DNA of 64,000 nt from Welwitschia mirabilis (GCA_051453625.1 JBOZIK010000001.1:81200198-81264197); one strand, 5' to 3'. Positions 47,503 through 60,196 are shown, numbered from the stretch's first letter. Notes: a model not told the origin generated them from the letters alone. Translations and numbers: made by a program.

Positions 47503-48599
47503 GATAAAATGGATTATTATGATAGAAAAAATGAAAATGAAGAATTTATAAGGCTTCAAAAGCTAATATGAAGAGAAAATTAACTTATAAATGTAGAAAT
47601 AAGAGAGAAATATGATAAAAATTGCCTTTCAATGCTTAAGAATTAATTGAATTCAACTTGAAAAAAATCAAAATGGTGTAAATTTGGTATAGTAATACTA
47701 TTATTTGAGGTTGGCACTCACATGGGTCTTTATAGGTGCACATGAATTGGTTTTAAACTAGGAATTATCATAACCATTAAATTTCTATATGTGATTCATG
47801 CTTAACTTGGAAAAACTATCATATGATGCTGTAGTACTATTTTACTTATGAATTAATACTAGAGAATCATAGATAGTTTGAAAAATAACTACCTTAACTT
47901 CTAAAAATTCAATTGATTTAAGTTCATCCCTTATAACTTACAGTACATGAATAAATTAAATTTGGCTCAAACATAAGTAAAACTATACAGGTTATGTCTC
48001 CTAAAATGTAAATTTCTAAGGTGTTAATACCTAGAAAAGCTCTGATGTTATACAATGTCATGCATTTAATATTAAAATAAGTTAGAATAGTCACATCAGT
48101 AGTGGATGATATATGATAATAGAAAAGGGATCATGAATTATCTAGAGATCTAGTAAGTTTAAGTAGACCTTGATGCTTTACATTTTCACTGTTAATTTTA
48201 AACTCTTAATCATGATTATTATGATGATCTTCAAACTAGATCACAACACATTATTTTAAACCTACTAAGTGTCTGATGTTCCTATCACCTAAAAAGTACA
48301 ATAATACCTCTAAGTGTAGTATTATAATTTAAAAGTTAATGCAATTATAACTATTAATACCTTATTTTATCATAAATATAGGATTTATTAGTTAGCAAAT
48401 TATAGACTTTCTAACAAATAATACTAACTATAGAAGAAATTATTAATATTAAAATTAATTACGATAACTTAAAAACATTAATTATATAAGTTGATGATAA
48501 AGTAAACATCAAAAAAACATTATGCAAGATGAAAAGAAATAAAGATGTAAACTAGACGAAGCTAATTTTGTAAATGATATAAATAAAATACAACCCATT
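47503..48599 (+). other. Copia sequence between integrase and RT, unreadable
   Basis: By position this is the variable spacer between integrase and RT. No motif could be read. Confidence 0.45.
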
Positions 48600-50250
48600 A
48601 GATTGATTATCCATCAAAAGACACATTCCACAAGTAACATCATTGACAACCCATATAGCTGACTGTATACTAGAAGTTCAACAAAAAAATCTTATCAATA
48701 TGTAGTGTAAATATTTGAAGTTAAGCTAAAGATCTTACATGAAGCTAAAAATGATAAAAAATGGATGGTAACTATGCAAGAGAAACTAAATTAATTTGAA
48801 AGACACAATCTTTGAAAACTAGTATATAGATGAGATAATAGACCAATTATTAGGATAAAGCGGATTTATAGAAGTAAAATAGATGAAGATGAAGTAGTTA
48901 TAATAAATAAAGCAAGATTAATAACAAAGGATTATAATCAATAAGAAGAGATAGGTTTTAAAAAATGTTTTGCAATACTATCATGTATGAACTTAATCAA
49001 GATGCTAATAGCATTTTCTTACTTCCAAGAATTCACACTATTTCAAATGACTATTAAGAGTGCCTTTCTAAATGAAGTCTTACAAGAAGCATTATATGTA
49101 AAATAACATAACAGTTTTATTAATTATTAATTAATTATTAATATTTAAAATTTAAATAAAACACTGTATGAAATTAAGAAAGCATCCAAAGCATGGTATG
49201 AAAGGCTATCCAAAAATCTATTTTAGAACAATTATAGAAGAGGTACTTCTAATGTTATATTATTTATTAAATCAATTGGTAATGAGTTTATGATATTATA
49301 GATTTATGTAGGTGATATCTTATTTAATATTACTAATGAAAAATTAAGCAAAATATATTCTAAGATCATGCAAGAATAATTTGAAATGTTCTTGCTAGGA
49401 GAAAATGAATAATGTTTTGGAACTACAAGTCATCTAATGTCATGAAGGTACTTTTATTTTACAATCTAAACACATTAAGCACTCTTTTATTAATTATGAT
49501 GTAGATAGAAAATCCAAATGAATACCTATGAGTATAAGCATCAAATTGGATAAATGTGAATTTAGTAAAATGATAGATTAGAAAATGTATAAGAGTGTCA
49601 CTAATAGTTTACTTTATCTCATAGCTAGTAAAATAGAAATCATGCTTAGTTTATGTATTTGTGCTAGATACCAACATGATCTTGGAGTGTGTTATTTAAA
49701 ACCTATTAAAATAATTTTTCAATACTTGAAAGCTATTACTAATTAGGACCCTTAGTATTTCAAGGATTTCTACCTTCATGTTATAAAGCACTATGATGTG
49801 GATTGTGCAATTTTCAAAGATGACAAATGAAGCACAAGTGGTAGCTATTCTCCACTTGGATAATTCTTGGTAGCCTAGGATATCAAAAAACAAAATTAAA
49901 CTACACTATTTATTATAGAGGCAAAGTACAACATAATATGAAGTTTCTATGCATAAATTTTATGGATGAAAGGAACTCTAAAGGCACTAATCTATTATGA
50001 TAATAATAGATTATGATAAATATCTTCCAAAATCCAATCTAACACCATTAAATAAAGTGCATTAAGATAAGACATCATTTCTCCATAATGACATATAAAT
50101 TCAAAAGATTATATTAGAATACATAAAGATGAATAACCAACTAGTATACATTTTTGACAAACCACTAAATGAAATCTAGCTTAATTTATTATGCTAAAAT
50201 GTTAGGCCATAGTGAATTAGATAAGTTATGTAGTATTGACATTTTTAAAC
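48600..50250 (+). pseudogene. Reverse transcriptase / RNase H pseudogene of the copia element
   Basis: The plus strand reads MQEKLN-FERHNL near 48776-48820, KIDEDEVVIINKARLITKDYN near 48878-48940, MLIAFSYFQEFTLFQM near 49000-49040 and IKSAFLNEVLQEALYV near 49050-49100. These match the copia RT start (W-AMQEELNQFER, RNKARLVAKGY, MDVKSAFLNG). The catalytic YVDD is YVGD at 49315-49326. RNase H appears near 49840-50000 with KKQN, IIEAKYN and LWMKGTLKAL. Its C-terminus near 50100-50190 is EYIKMNNQLVYIFDKPLNE. The last part is duplicated at 51270-51440. Inactive. Confidence 0.92.
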
Positions 50251-50704
50251 TCCTAACTTTATCATAAAACTATCTTTCATATTAATAGTTAAGATAGAAA
50301 ATTAAATAAATGTTAAACTTAAATTGAATAAAAATAATTATATTCTTTAATATAAAAATCTTTTTGTGTTTGTGGATGTTTGTGACATGGTCAAGTAACT
50401 TTCAATCTTAGAAAAAAATCTTCATTAGATTAAAATATTTCATACTTAACTTAAGGTGTACATATAAATAGATTAGAAAACTATAAACTTTATGAGTTAG
50501 CTTAATTTTTACAATAGATGCCTTTAGTGGTGTAAACATATAGTCCAAATAAACTATGTTTCTGAAATAGTTAATTATAGTTATTGATAAAGTGTTATAA
50601 ATATGTCAAAATGGTGATTCCTCATTATAATAAACCCTTTATAGAAATAACAAAGGCTCATTATAATCATTAAAATAATCATTAGATACTTTTATAGAGC
50701 GAAT

Positions 50705-50738
<34 letters not shown>

Positions 50739-50856
50739 CTATCTANNNNNNNNNNNNNNNNNNNNNNNNNNNNNNNNNNNNNNNNNNNNNNNNNNNNNNN
50801 NNNNNNNNNNNNNNNNNNNNNNNNNNNNNNNNNNNNNNNNNNNNNTCTATCTATCT
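50705..50856. repeat. (CT)n(ATCT)n microsatellite with 100-N gap, unit 1
   Basis: TCTCTCTCTC leads into ATCTATCTATCT up to the gap at 50746-50845, then TCTATCTATC resumes. The true length is unknown. Confidence 0.9.
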
Positions 50857-51889
50857 TATATCCGTTAGAAAGCATACTATAGGTATATTTAGAAGGGAAA
50901 AAGCTAGATGAAAAGGTGTAAAATATAGATTTACATTTTATAATAACATTTTTTAAAGTTTAAAATTTATTTTGGTAATATTCTATTAGATCTTAGTTAT
51001 TATCAATTAATATTATTAAAATTAGTGGCATAAAAGAACAACTAAATAAAAATAAATAAATGATTAGAGATATACAATATGTGTCAAACTTTTATCATAA
51101 TCATGTAATGCAAAAATTTAAAAGATAGAAAAATAACTCCATTATTATAAAGTGAACTTTGAGTTTTAAAAATAATAGATAGTAATAGATCAAGCATTCT
51201 TTTGAGCATTTAGAACCAAAAAAAATTATTACCTTCATAGAAAGTATTCTAAAATGCATGATGAATACTTCTCCATAATGACATATAAATTGAAAACATT
51301 AGATTAGAATACATAAAGATGAATAAATAACTAGTATACATTTTTGACAGACCACTAGATGAAATCTAGCTTAATTTATTATGCTAAAACATTAGGCCAT
51401 AGTAAATTAGATAAGTTATGTAGTATTGACATTTCTAAACTCCTAACTTTATCATAAAACTATCTTTCATATTAAGAGTTAAGATAGAAAATTAAATAAA
51501 TGTTAAACTTAAATTAAATAAAAATAATTATGTTCTTTAATATAAAAATCTTTCTATGTTAGTGGATGTTTGTCACATGGTCAAGTAATTTTCAATCTTA
51601 TAAAAAATCTTCATTATATTAAAATATTTCATACTTAATTTAAGGTGTACATATAACTAGATTAGAAAACTATAAACTTTATGAGTTAGCTTAATTTTTA
51701 CCTTAGATTCCTTTAGTGGTATAAACACATAGTCCAAATAAGCTATGTTTTTGAAATTGTTAATTATAATTATCTACAAAGTGTTATAAATATGTCAAAA
51801 TGGTGATTTCCTCACTATAATAAACCCTTCATAGAAATAACAAAGGCTCATTCTAATCATTAAAATAATAATTAGATACTTTTATAAAG

Positions 51890-51894
<5 letters not shown>

Positions 51895-51955
<61 letters not shown>

Positions 51956-52464
51956 NNNNNNNNNNNNNNNNNNNNNNNNNNNNNNNNNNNNNNNNNNNNN
52001 NNNNNNNNNNNNNNNNNNNNNNNNNNNNNNNNNNNNNNNNNNNNNNNNNNNNNNNNNNNNNNNNNNNNNNNNNNNNNNNNNNNNNNNNNNNNNNNNNNNN
52101 NNNNNNNNNNNNNNNNNNNNNNNNNNNNNNNNNNNNNNNNNNNNNNNNNNNNNNNNNNNNNNNNNNNNNNNNNNNNNNNNNNNNNNNNNNNNNNNNNNNN
52201 NNNNNNNNNNNNNNNNNNNNNNNNNNNNNNNNNNNNNNNNNNNNNNNNNNNNNNNNNNNNNNNNNNNNNNNNNNNNNNNNNNNNNNNNNNNNNNNNNNNN
52301 NNNNNNNNNNNNNNNNNNNNNNNNNNNNNNNNNNNNNNNNNNNNNNNNNNNNNNNNNNNNNNNNNNNNNNNNNNNNNNNNNNNNNNNNNNNNNNNNNNNN
52401 NNNNNNNNNNNNNNNNNNNNNNNNNNNNNNNNNNNNNNNNNNNNNNNNNNNNNNNNNNNNNNNN

Positions 52465-52512
<48 letters not shown>
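51895..52512. repeat. (CT)n(AT)n microsatellite with 509-N gap, unit 2
   Basis: About 32 bases of CT, then AT up to the gap at 51956-52464, then CTCT and AT again to about 52512. It sits at the same place in the duplicated unit as the (ATCT)n tract of unit 1 but has a different second repeat. Confidence 0.9.
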
Positions 52513-52514
<2 letters not shown>

Positions 52515-52916
52515 TTTAGAAAGCATACTATAGATATATTTAGAAGTGAAAAAGCTAGATAAAAAGGTGTAAAATATAGATTTACATTTTATAATAACAT
52601 TTTTTAAAGTTTAAAATTTATTTTGGTAATTTTCTATTAGTTCTTAGTTATTATCAATTAATATTAGTAAAATGAGTGGCATAAAAAGAACAACTAAATA
52701 AAAAAAATAAATGATTAGAGATATACAATATGTATCAAACTTTTATCATAATCATGTAATGCAAAAATTTTAAAGATAGAAAAATAACTCCATTATTATA
52801 AAGTAAACCTTGAGTTTTAAAAATAATAGATAGTAATAGATCAAGCATCCTTTTGAGCATTTGGAATAAAAAAAATATTACCTTCATAGAAAGTATTCTA
52901 AAATGCATGATGAATA

Positions 52917-53835
52917 AACTTTACTCAAACATACATGAGATTAATAAGGCTACAGGATATTCCAAAACATAAGTAAGTGGCATAACTCTAATACTACTCC
53001 TTTCATTCTTAATAATTAAATTAATCTTAATTATTAAAATGCTTTTCATATATATATATATATATAAGTGCATCTAAGAACATTTACACTCATGCCATAG
53101 GTTTAATAATAAGAAGATACTTAACAATTACAATCTTTAGTAGAAAATTTAAAATTCTCATACAAATTATAGATACAAAAGACATGGCTTTGTATGTTTA
53201 ATTATTTAGTTTGATTAGTTTTTACAATATTTTAATTAAATATGGTAGCTCTAGTTACTACATACCTATGTAAACTCTCTGTATATTGCATATTAATAGT
53301 TCTTAATATTAATTATAATTATATTCTATGTCAAGCCATGATTACACTATTTCATAAAGGTTAGTCAATTGGACATGCTATCCTTACTAAACTCATGATT
53401 AACATTGGTTGAATATTAATATCAATATTAATTTCATTAGATTTAAAGTGATACTTTTAGAATTTGGTGAAAAATAACATGTAATAGGTGAAGAGGAAAT
53501 AAGTAGAGCACCATCTGGATCTCATCTCAAAGAGGTCAAAATTAACTAGTGCATAGTTATCATATTCTATTAAGAAGGATTTAAAATTTGTAGCTAAATA
53601 ATTAAAAAAATAAGATATAATATTTTAAAATTAGGGGAAAAAAGATAAAAGAGTAGAAAAGTAAAAAAATAGTAAAGTTCTTATGGATTATATTATAATT
53701 TAAGTAGAGAAGAAGAGATAGAAGAAGAAAGAAAAAAATCAAAACAAACATAATTATAGGTTTAGAAGAAGTAAAAAGATAAAAAACCTTCAAGAAAGCC
53801 TTAGCTGCATGAGATATTAGAGGGCCTAAAATAGG
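52917..53835. other. Unassigned sequence between the duplication and element A2
   Basis: Contains an (AT)n tract at 53048-53067 and a purine-rich stretch near 53630-53800, whose minus-strand open frame (53602-53793) is only Phe/Leu/Ser-rich. It could include the missing copia 3' LTR, but no match to 41271-42154 was seen. Confidence 0.45.
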
Positions 53836-54074
53836 AGTAGTGTTGTGATGCTAATTTGTAGGAATTTGAGGGTGTATTTGGAGTACTTTTATATGACATT
53901 TATATGGGTTTTGATGAAATTCTAATGATTATGGATATTCAATGAAATGATTATGGAAACATGTAATTCTTAGCATAATTGGAGACATTTCAAACATGTT
54001 CTTGTACTTAGTATATTAGAGGAAGATTAACTATGAACAAGGTTAATTTTCTTTACTTTGAAAGCTTTAGAAGG

Positions 54075-54116
54075 GTGTCATCCCTACTCTTGTCCCAATA
54101 ATAGATGGGATAATAG
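54075..54116 (+). repeat. Family A cassette in the 5' LTR of A2
   Basis: Sense strand TGTCATCCCTACTCTTGTCC, then ATGGGATAATA. The outer arms TGTCATCCC and GGGATAATA still pair mostly. The inner arm is decayed. Confidence 0.6.
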
Positions 54117-54436
54117 TTCATTATGACAACTACATGGATCAGAGAAAATGAATAATCATGTTTTAGGAGGTATCATCTCCATTGTCATCACCATAACATA
54201 AGTGATGGTAACACATCTGGAGCCAATTGCAGGGCTGATGTTGGAGCTAGAAGCTAATGATTTATCTATTATTAAGGGGCATCTTCCCTAGTATCATTAT
54301 TATAACAGTCAATACAACAATTGTTTTATATAAGTAGGACTAAATTATCTTGTAATGGGGTTATGCACCCAACTTAGAATACTAGGATTTCTTATCGGAC
54401 TTCTAGGGTTATGATTTTAGAACTTCCAATGTAAAA

Positions 54437-54445
54437 CTATAAAAG
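54437..54445 (+). promoter_or_regulatory. TATA box in the 5' LTR of A2
   Basis: CTATAAAAG. The 3' LTR has CTATAAATA at 60792-60800 and the solo LTR has the same motif on the minus strand at 46876-46884. Confidence 0.65.
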
Positions 54446-55178
54446 CCTTCATTTCCTCACTTCGAATTCATATTTTATAACCAATATGCTTGTGATAAAA
54501 TATTAAAGTATAAGAGATCCATCCAATAGCTATAGAAAGGAGTTCTCTTGATGTTAGGCTGAGTATCTTGCATTATGGTTATGATACTTTATTGTAAGTG
54601 GATGTAAAGTTATTTAAATTAATATAATTACTCTTTTCATTTCAATTCTATTTATGTCTCTTATGGTTTAAGTTAGTTATAGTTTAAGTGATGATTTTGT
54701 AATTTATTTAGATCATAAGGGTAACCTTTGTTAAGCATGACATTGATTAGTCTAGATTTGCATTGTTATTCCATTTCCATTCCACATTACATTCCAATTA
54801 TATTTGGTATATCTCCTAGTTTACATTTAATACAAATAAGTTAATTACTCTTATTAATTGATTTGAATCATGGAGAAGCTAGTTCTTGTAACAGGAGGAT
54901 TAGGATTTAATAGAATTCATTCCACTTCCATTTTCATTTCATCTCCATTCATTTTGCATTGCATTTTATTTTGTTATTTTCTTTTAGTTATTAAAATATA
55001 AAAAGACTAAAAGCACCTTTAAAAATCAATTTTCTAACTTTGAGTCTAGTGTATTCATTGGGATTATTACATTTGGGTGAACTCCTGTCTATATTATCAT
55101 GTATTTTTTTACATGTAATTTGATTTATACGTTTATCTAAAGGACTTCAAAATTTCATAAATTCATACTGTAACATTT

Positions 55179-55196
55179 TGTCATCATTACTAGGAA
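55179..55196 (+). promoter_or_regulatory. Primer binding site of A2 (tRNA-Asp type, decayed)
   Basis: TGTCATCATTACTAGGAA compared with TGGCGCCGTTGCCGGGGA: eight of nine differences are C-to-T or G-to-A, and one is G-to-T. It lies three bases after the LTR end, the same spacing as in A1. Confidence 0.85.
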
Positions 55197-56050
55197 AGGT
55201 TATAATAATCTAGAGAATTATCACTAACCAAATAAGTACCTAAAATTTTATATTTAGATTATTTATTTGAATTAGTACTATATTTTTAGTGTAACTTAAA
55301 ATATATTTATTTTAGCAAATTTTATTTTTCATACTTTTTAGGATTCCTGTCATCCTCTCAGCCTTCTCAATGATATTAGGTATAATAGTTCTACAATTTT
55401 AAAATTAATTTTTATTTTTATCACTTTTGTTCTATTTATATTTAGATAATGAAGTTGCTATTATCTTCTCTATTTTTCTCATCATAACCTAGATGATAGT
55501 CTAGTTTTTTTTTTTCTTTTGGTAAATTTTTCTAAGTTTTAATTTTCTATTACTATAATCATCATCCTCCCTGTCACCCCCAGGATAAGGTGGATGATAA
55601 TTTATTATTTTTTATTTCAGTTTTTTATTTATTTTCTAAGCATGTAGCAACATATTGAATTCTAGTAGAAAGAGAAAATATTAAAGAAAGTAGAACTTGA
55701 TATAAGAAAATACTAGAAAAGGATTATTCAACTTCGAGCAAAATCTAAGTACATACATCAAGTTTGAAGAGATTTTTTCTTTCTATTTCCATTATTTTAG
55801 AATCAGATTTTTCTTTTTATTTTTATCCATTTTATTAGTTCTTTTTATGGTAGTTAAAATAATAACCATTGTACATGTTTTGAATGTAATAGTTTTAATA
55901 AAATAATAAAAAATCAAAGAAAATAGAACTTATTATTTATTGTATACTTATCTTTCTTACCATTTTAAAATAAAATTCTCTTGTACCATTCTTCTCAATT
56001 CCTTGAATGAATAGTAATAGAAGGATTTTTGGGAACATTCTTATTGAAAA
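55197..56050 (+). other. 5' leader of A2 with three cassettes
   Basis: It aligns with the leader of A1 (for example AAGCATGTAGCAACAT here and AAGCATGTAAGAACAT in A1). Cassettes at 55341-55385, 55457-55501 and 55560-55600. The last reads CATCATCC ... GGATGATAA with perfectly paired outer arms. After about 55800 the homology weakens. Confidence 0.65.
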
Positions 56051-56059
56051 AGGAAAAAA

Positions 56060-57110
56060 TTGAAAACTTCCAAGGATAACAGTAAGAAAACAATTTCAGA
56101 GATTTTTGTAGAAAGGATGAGAAACATAAAATATTCTAAGGTTTATAGTGACAAAACACCTCAAGAGGTTTTTCAAAGATGGAAAACAACCAAAATGATG
56201 TTTAGAGTAGGAATTGAGCTCCTTTCACTTTTCAACATTCTTATTCTTTCTCCCTTTTTTTTTTTTTTCAAACCTCATATAAAAAAGATGATGAAGATTC
56301 TTCACATTTTAGGGATTCCACCTCATTTAGACAAACTTCTTACAATTATTCTTATTAACCCAATCATCTCTCATGCATTACTATGAAGAAGAACCACCTT
56401 CCATGAACTACTACAAGTAAGAAAATAACCCATTAAAAGAAATAATTGATGGAATGATGAACAACCAAGAAAACACCAATAAGAATGTAGAAAATTTAGT
56501 TGAAATATTATAATAAATATGGCTACAAACTCAAGGTTCCTTTATAATACAACATCCTCAAAACTATCCTACTTTATCATACCTTAAGAAAAATGAGGAT
56601 GACTTAGACACAAATGCTAATGATTCTTGCTTTTAAATAAAAGATGAAATCTTGGATTAAACTTCAACATCCTACTTATTAGGAGATGAGCAAAGGGGAT
56701 ATAATAATAACTCAACTCAATCTTTTAACAATCAAGATAAGAATGACCATCTATTAGATGACAATATTGAGATAATATATTATATAACTGCCATTTATTT
56801 ACTACTAGATAATTAGAATGAGGAATTCATTCATGAAAAATATAAAAACTATTTAATCAAAAGATGAAGATGATGCTCTTATTTCTCTTGATAATCTTTT
56901 TAGTGGATCCAATAACTTAGAGAATGAAAGAAATATTCAATAAGAGAAAGAATATTTAGTTACAAACAATGATAAGGAAAGTGAAGAAACAATCTAATCA
57001 AATATTAATAAAGATAATAGTTAAGAAACTAATCATAATTAAAGACCATATAGATTTATTCAAACTTCACAAAAGATAGACTTTTTTATTATCCTCATAC
57101 TTCTACATCC
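56060..57110 (+). pseudogene. gag-like frames of element A2
   Basis: The open frame 56060-56386 (108 codons) begins MKTSKDNSKKTISEIFVERM and is basic at first, hydrophobic later. An overlapping frame from 56373 to about 56866 has only a few stops. It reads MHYYEEEPPSMNYYK, then NPLKEIIDGMMNNQENTNK and VENLVEIL, then an acidic, Asn-rich stretch (NEDDLDTNANDS). The PLKE-I ... N-Q-x-x-N ... ENLVE pattern resembles the Gag C-terminal coiled region of Athila/Tat elements (LKEMI ... LENQVGQLA). No knuckle is seen. Likely Gag remains, but not proven. Confidence 0.5.
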
Positions 57111-57195
57111 TTTCCTACTTATGCCTTCATGTATAACTTCCCATCATATCCTTCTCTTCACTTATATCTTTATTTTCACATTATCTTATAACCTT

Positions 57196-57555
57196 GATCA
57201 TGATAACCTTTCTCCATCTTTCCCATTTAAACCTTTATATAATTGTTAAGGTCATGTTTCTTTCCTTGACTTTCATAAAACTCATAATTTTAAAGAATTT
57301 ATTTCTCCTATCTCTCAATCTTTTCTTTTTAAAATTCCATGTGATACTCAAAGTAATATTCTTTCTTTTTCTACCAAGTTTACTTTCCCTTATGTTTTTA
57401 ATGATTATTCATTTCAAAAATATGACTTGAAATATCTTGGAATTTTAAATTGGGGTAAGTCTTATCTTCTTAATGATAATCCATGCTTTGAGTTGAATCT
57501 TAAGGAGAGTCTCAATATTATTAAACATTCTCAAAAGTCCTTAAAAACTTCTTAG
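57196..57555 (+). pseudogene. Unrecognised frame with a single internal stop in A2
   Basis: A stretch of 119 codons before the stop at 57553-57555 is open apart from one TAA near 57244. It includes VSFLDFHKTHNFKEFISPIS, then FTFPYVFNDYSFQKYDLKYL and GILNWGKSYLLN. The composition is balanced, with aromatic and charged residues, and unlike random AT-rich frames. I do not recognise the family. It lies between the gag-like frames and the 3' region of A2, where pol would be expected. The open frame at 57194-57430 is its shadow. It could be a family-specific extra gene, a divergent Gag portion or captured host sequence. Confidence 0.4.
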
Positions 57556-60196
57556 ATCCAATTTTTTAAGTAGTACCTTAAATGAATTATATAATGATAC
57601 TCATGATTTCTAAGGTTTTAATAAGAGATTATTTGTTAATGAAATTTATCCTTTTTTTTTCTCTTATTTGGATTCTGAAATTTATGCTATCAAAGTTTTA
57701 TCATTTATTCTCTTTACATCCAATTTATTTTACTTCATAATAATTTCATACCTTTTATATTTTATCCATTAGTTTCTATTTGGTTTTGGCCTTATTTTTC
57801 TAAATAATACAATACCCAAGTGCACTTTTTACACAAGTAGTTAAGCTTCTCAATGATTAGTTCCTTATCTTTTAGACAAAGTACATCTTAAAATGGCTCA
57901 GTTAAACTTTTAACCTAAATACTTAGAAAATTTAGAAGTTAATGAATAAAAGGTTAAAAATCATTCAAATATCTATTAATTAAACCTTCAATATGATAAA
58001 AGAACTTGTTTTTAATTTTCATTCTACCGTTATCTAAATCCTTCTTTATTTGATTCTTTTGGTAAATTTCATGCTATCATTTGAACATCTTTTACTTAAC
58101 TAATATTTTACTTTATAAAGTTACTATGATTAGTAAATATTTTACTTGAGCATTTTAAATGATAAGATTTACTTCATCCAATCGCTAGACATTTGAATTT
58201 ATATGAACTAAAGAAAGATAACTTAGTTCTTTTGTTTTCTTTCAATGATGTGAGTAATTAGTTGTTTTAGCTTATTCTTCCTTGTTATTTATTTCATCAC
58301 TTCACTTTTATTCTTATCTCATGTGAAATTCACTTTTAAAAAAAAAACAGAACAAAAAAAGGAAAAAAAAAAGTAAGAAAAAGAAATAAACACCACAATA
58401 TTTCATGCTATATCTCAAAACATGGTCTCCATAATGTCCTACTATAAGTGCACTAGGGTAAATATTCCTGAGAGGGGCCTTTGGCAGTCTGATATGGTAG
58501 CTATAGGAACTCCACTAGGGGCTCTGTTGGCCATGCTATATAGATTCTTACTCTAATAGTGGTTGCACTTCCCTCATAATGATAGAATAAAATTATACTT
58601 AGAGTCTATAAGATTAGTTATGTCCCTCGTGTCATTAGAGGCATTGCTTGTTTTGTAGACTTATTTTATTTACTTATTTATAGTACTTCCATATGATCAC
58701 TTTACTTTTTTTCAAATAATATTATTGTTTTAAGATTATATATTATAAGTGCCTATTTTAACAATTTTTGATCTTATCATTCATTGTTTGATAACATTAG
58801 ATATACTTAACATCATCATAATTATTTCCTATTTGAGTTGAACTTTATGAATTTTTACATTATGTCATGCATTATTATCAAATCATTTTATGATTTATTC
58901 CAAAGGACTTTACTAAGGTGGAATCTTGGGTGGCTTAACAATCTTCTTCATGTTTCTAGTTATCTATTTTCATAATGTTTTCCTTAGTTGTTTTGTTTGG
59001 AATTTTCAAATTCACTTCTGTATCTTTTTCCACATAATAATTCAAACTTGATCATTTGATAGTTTTTTTCTATTGTCTTTTTATTTTGACTTATAGTTTT
59101 TATCTATAAGGGTTCTTTTTCCTTTAAGAACTTTATTTTAATGCCTTTCTTTCACTTTAATTGATGTATTTCTTTCGTTTTATGCTATTGTTCTTTTTTT
59201 CAATTTCTTTACTTTTGATTTTGCATACATCCACTTACAAAATCTTGACTACTCATTAAGTTTTGGATAAATTTAAGGAGTTTTTCTAAGCATTGGCTCC
59301 TTCTACTTCATGCATTATTATCATCTCATAAGTGTCTTTCCCAATGATCATGTTTTTAAGGCTAAATTCTTTACTTTTTACCTTCTATCTTTTTTTTTTT
59401 ACTACTTATTGACTGCTTGCTGGCTTTCAAACTTTAAAATTTTCATAATCTATTTAAACATTGCATTTTATCATTGTTGTTCCACATCTATCATTTCCAT
59501 GACAGATAGAACGATAACCATTTTTTTTTACTTTATGCAATCTAAGATATCTTACCTTACTTGTGGGGGAAATTGAACTCCTCTCTGAGATTTTTTTTGA
59601 AGATATCAAGAAAAAAATTATAATTTTAAATTTAAAAGGATCATCTTAACTTTCATGATACATACTTGTTATGAGTTGTTTGGATATAATTTCATGTTTT
59701 ACTCAAATAAATCTCATGAAATCTATTTAATAGAAGCATAGTAGTACACTCACTGAGTTTCCAATAGCTATGTTTTAGATCATATAAAGGAAAATAATGT
59801 CATAATTACTTTTTTATTTTATCCTTATGGAAAGCATTAATAAACTTTTCATCCATCATTCTTTATAATTATTACTACTTAAGTTTTAATCATCAGTTTT
59901 AAAATTACTTTCTTGAATTATGCATATGCATTATCATTTTCTTAATTATCATTATTACATTTTATGATTTTTTGGTGTGTGTGACATTCATTCATTCTAT
60001 TGTGATGTGTTTAAGTAGGAGGCTTAATAATTCATTAGTGTTTGTATTAGTTAATAGATTTTTTATATCTACTCTTGCATGATAAAATTGCACTCAAATT
60101 CCATTATTTTATTTATTGATTATCTTAGTCAACTTAGCTCACAATATAGTTGACCACTCACTTTTTAAGGGACTGATAAGGCTAAGTAGTGGGCCA
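57556..60196 (+). other. 3' region of A2
   Basis: From about 57960 it aligns with the post-integrase region of A1 (about 4650-2513). The clearest match is 58445-58590 against 4050-4185 (GGAACTCCACTAGGGG here, GAAACTCCACTGGGGG in A1). A cassette lies at 59475-59520. The open frame 59310-59576 is a chance T-rich frame. Confidence 0.6.
59475..59520 (+). repeat. Family A cassette in the 3' region of A2
   Basis: Sense strand TGTTGTTCC, ATCTATCAT, TTCC, ATGACAGAT, AGAACGATAA. The inner stem TCTATCAT/ATGACAGA has one mismatch, and the outer arms GTTC/GAAC pair although both differ from the usual ATCC/GGAT. Confidence 0.65.

Larger units (their letters stand above)
42155..50250 (+). mobile_element. 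Degenerate SIRE-like Ty1/copia retrotransposon
   Basis: Primer site 42155-42166, then gag with zinc knuckles, protease, integrase, RT and RNase H in the copia order (integrase before RT). The SIRE-type character comes from the long gag-protease spacer with a second knuckle and a KHDIEVSLT-type segment before it. The element is interrupted by a family A solo LTR at 46142-47497 and by N gaps at 42220-42223 and 45642-45704. Every domain carries stops. Confidence 0.88.
50080..52916. repeat. Tandem duplication, two units of more than 1.1 kb
   Basis: Unit 1 is 50080-51269 and unit 2 is 51270-52916. Both start CTCCATAATGACATATAAAT within a base or two and end AAATGCATGATGAATA. They differ at roughly one base in twenty by eye, so the duplication is much younger than the elements around it. 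Each unit contains the end of the copia RNase H frame, then noncoding sequence, then a microsatellite with an N gap (100 N and 509 N). Confidence 0.93.
53841..55175 (+). repeat. 5' LTR of element A2
   Basis: Starts TGTTGTGATGCTAATTTG and ends CATACTGTAACA, the reverse complement of the family A ends seen in A1 and in the solo LTR. It aligns throughout with 60197-61521. Cassettes at 54075-54116 and, more weakly, 54165-54210. Confidence 0.9.

Noticed and set aside
53602-53793. Membrane-protein-like minus-strand frame
   Set aside because: Phe/Leu/Ile richness simply reflects a purine-rich plus strand (AAGAAAGAAAA-type). No other support.
56060-56386. Host gene candidate of 108 codons
   Set aside because: It sits between leader and 3' region of element A2, where Gag is expected, and overlaps a gag-like frame. 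Treated as part of the element.
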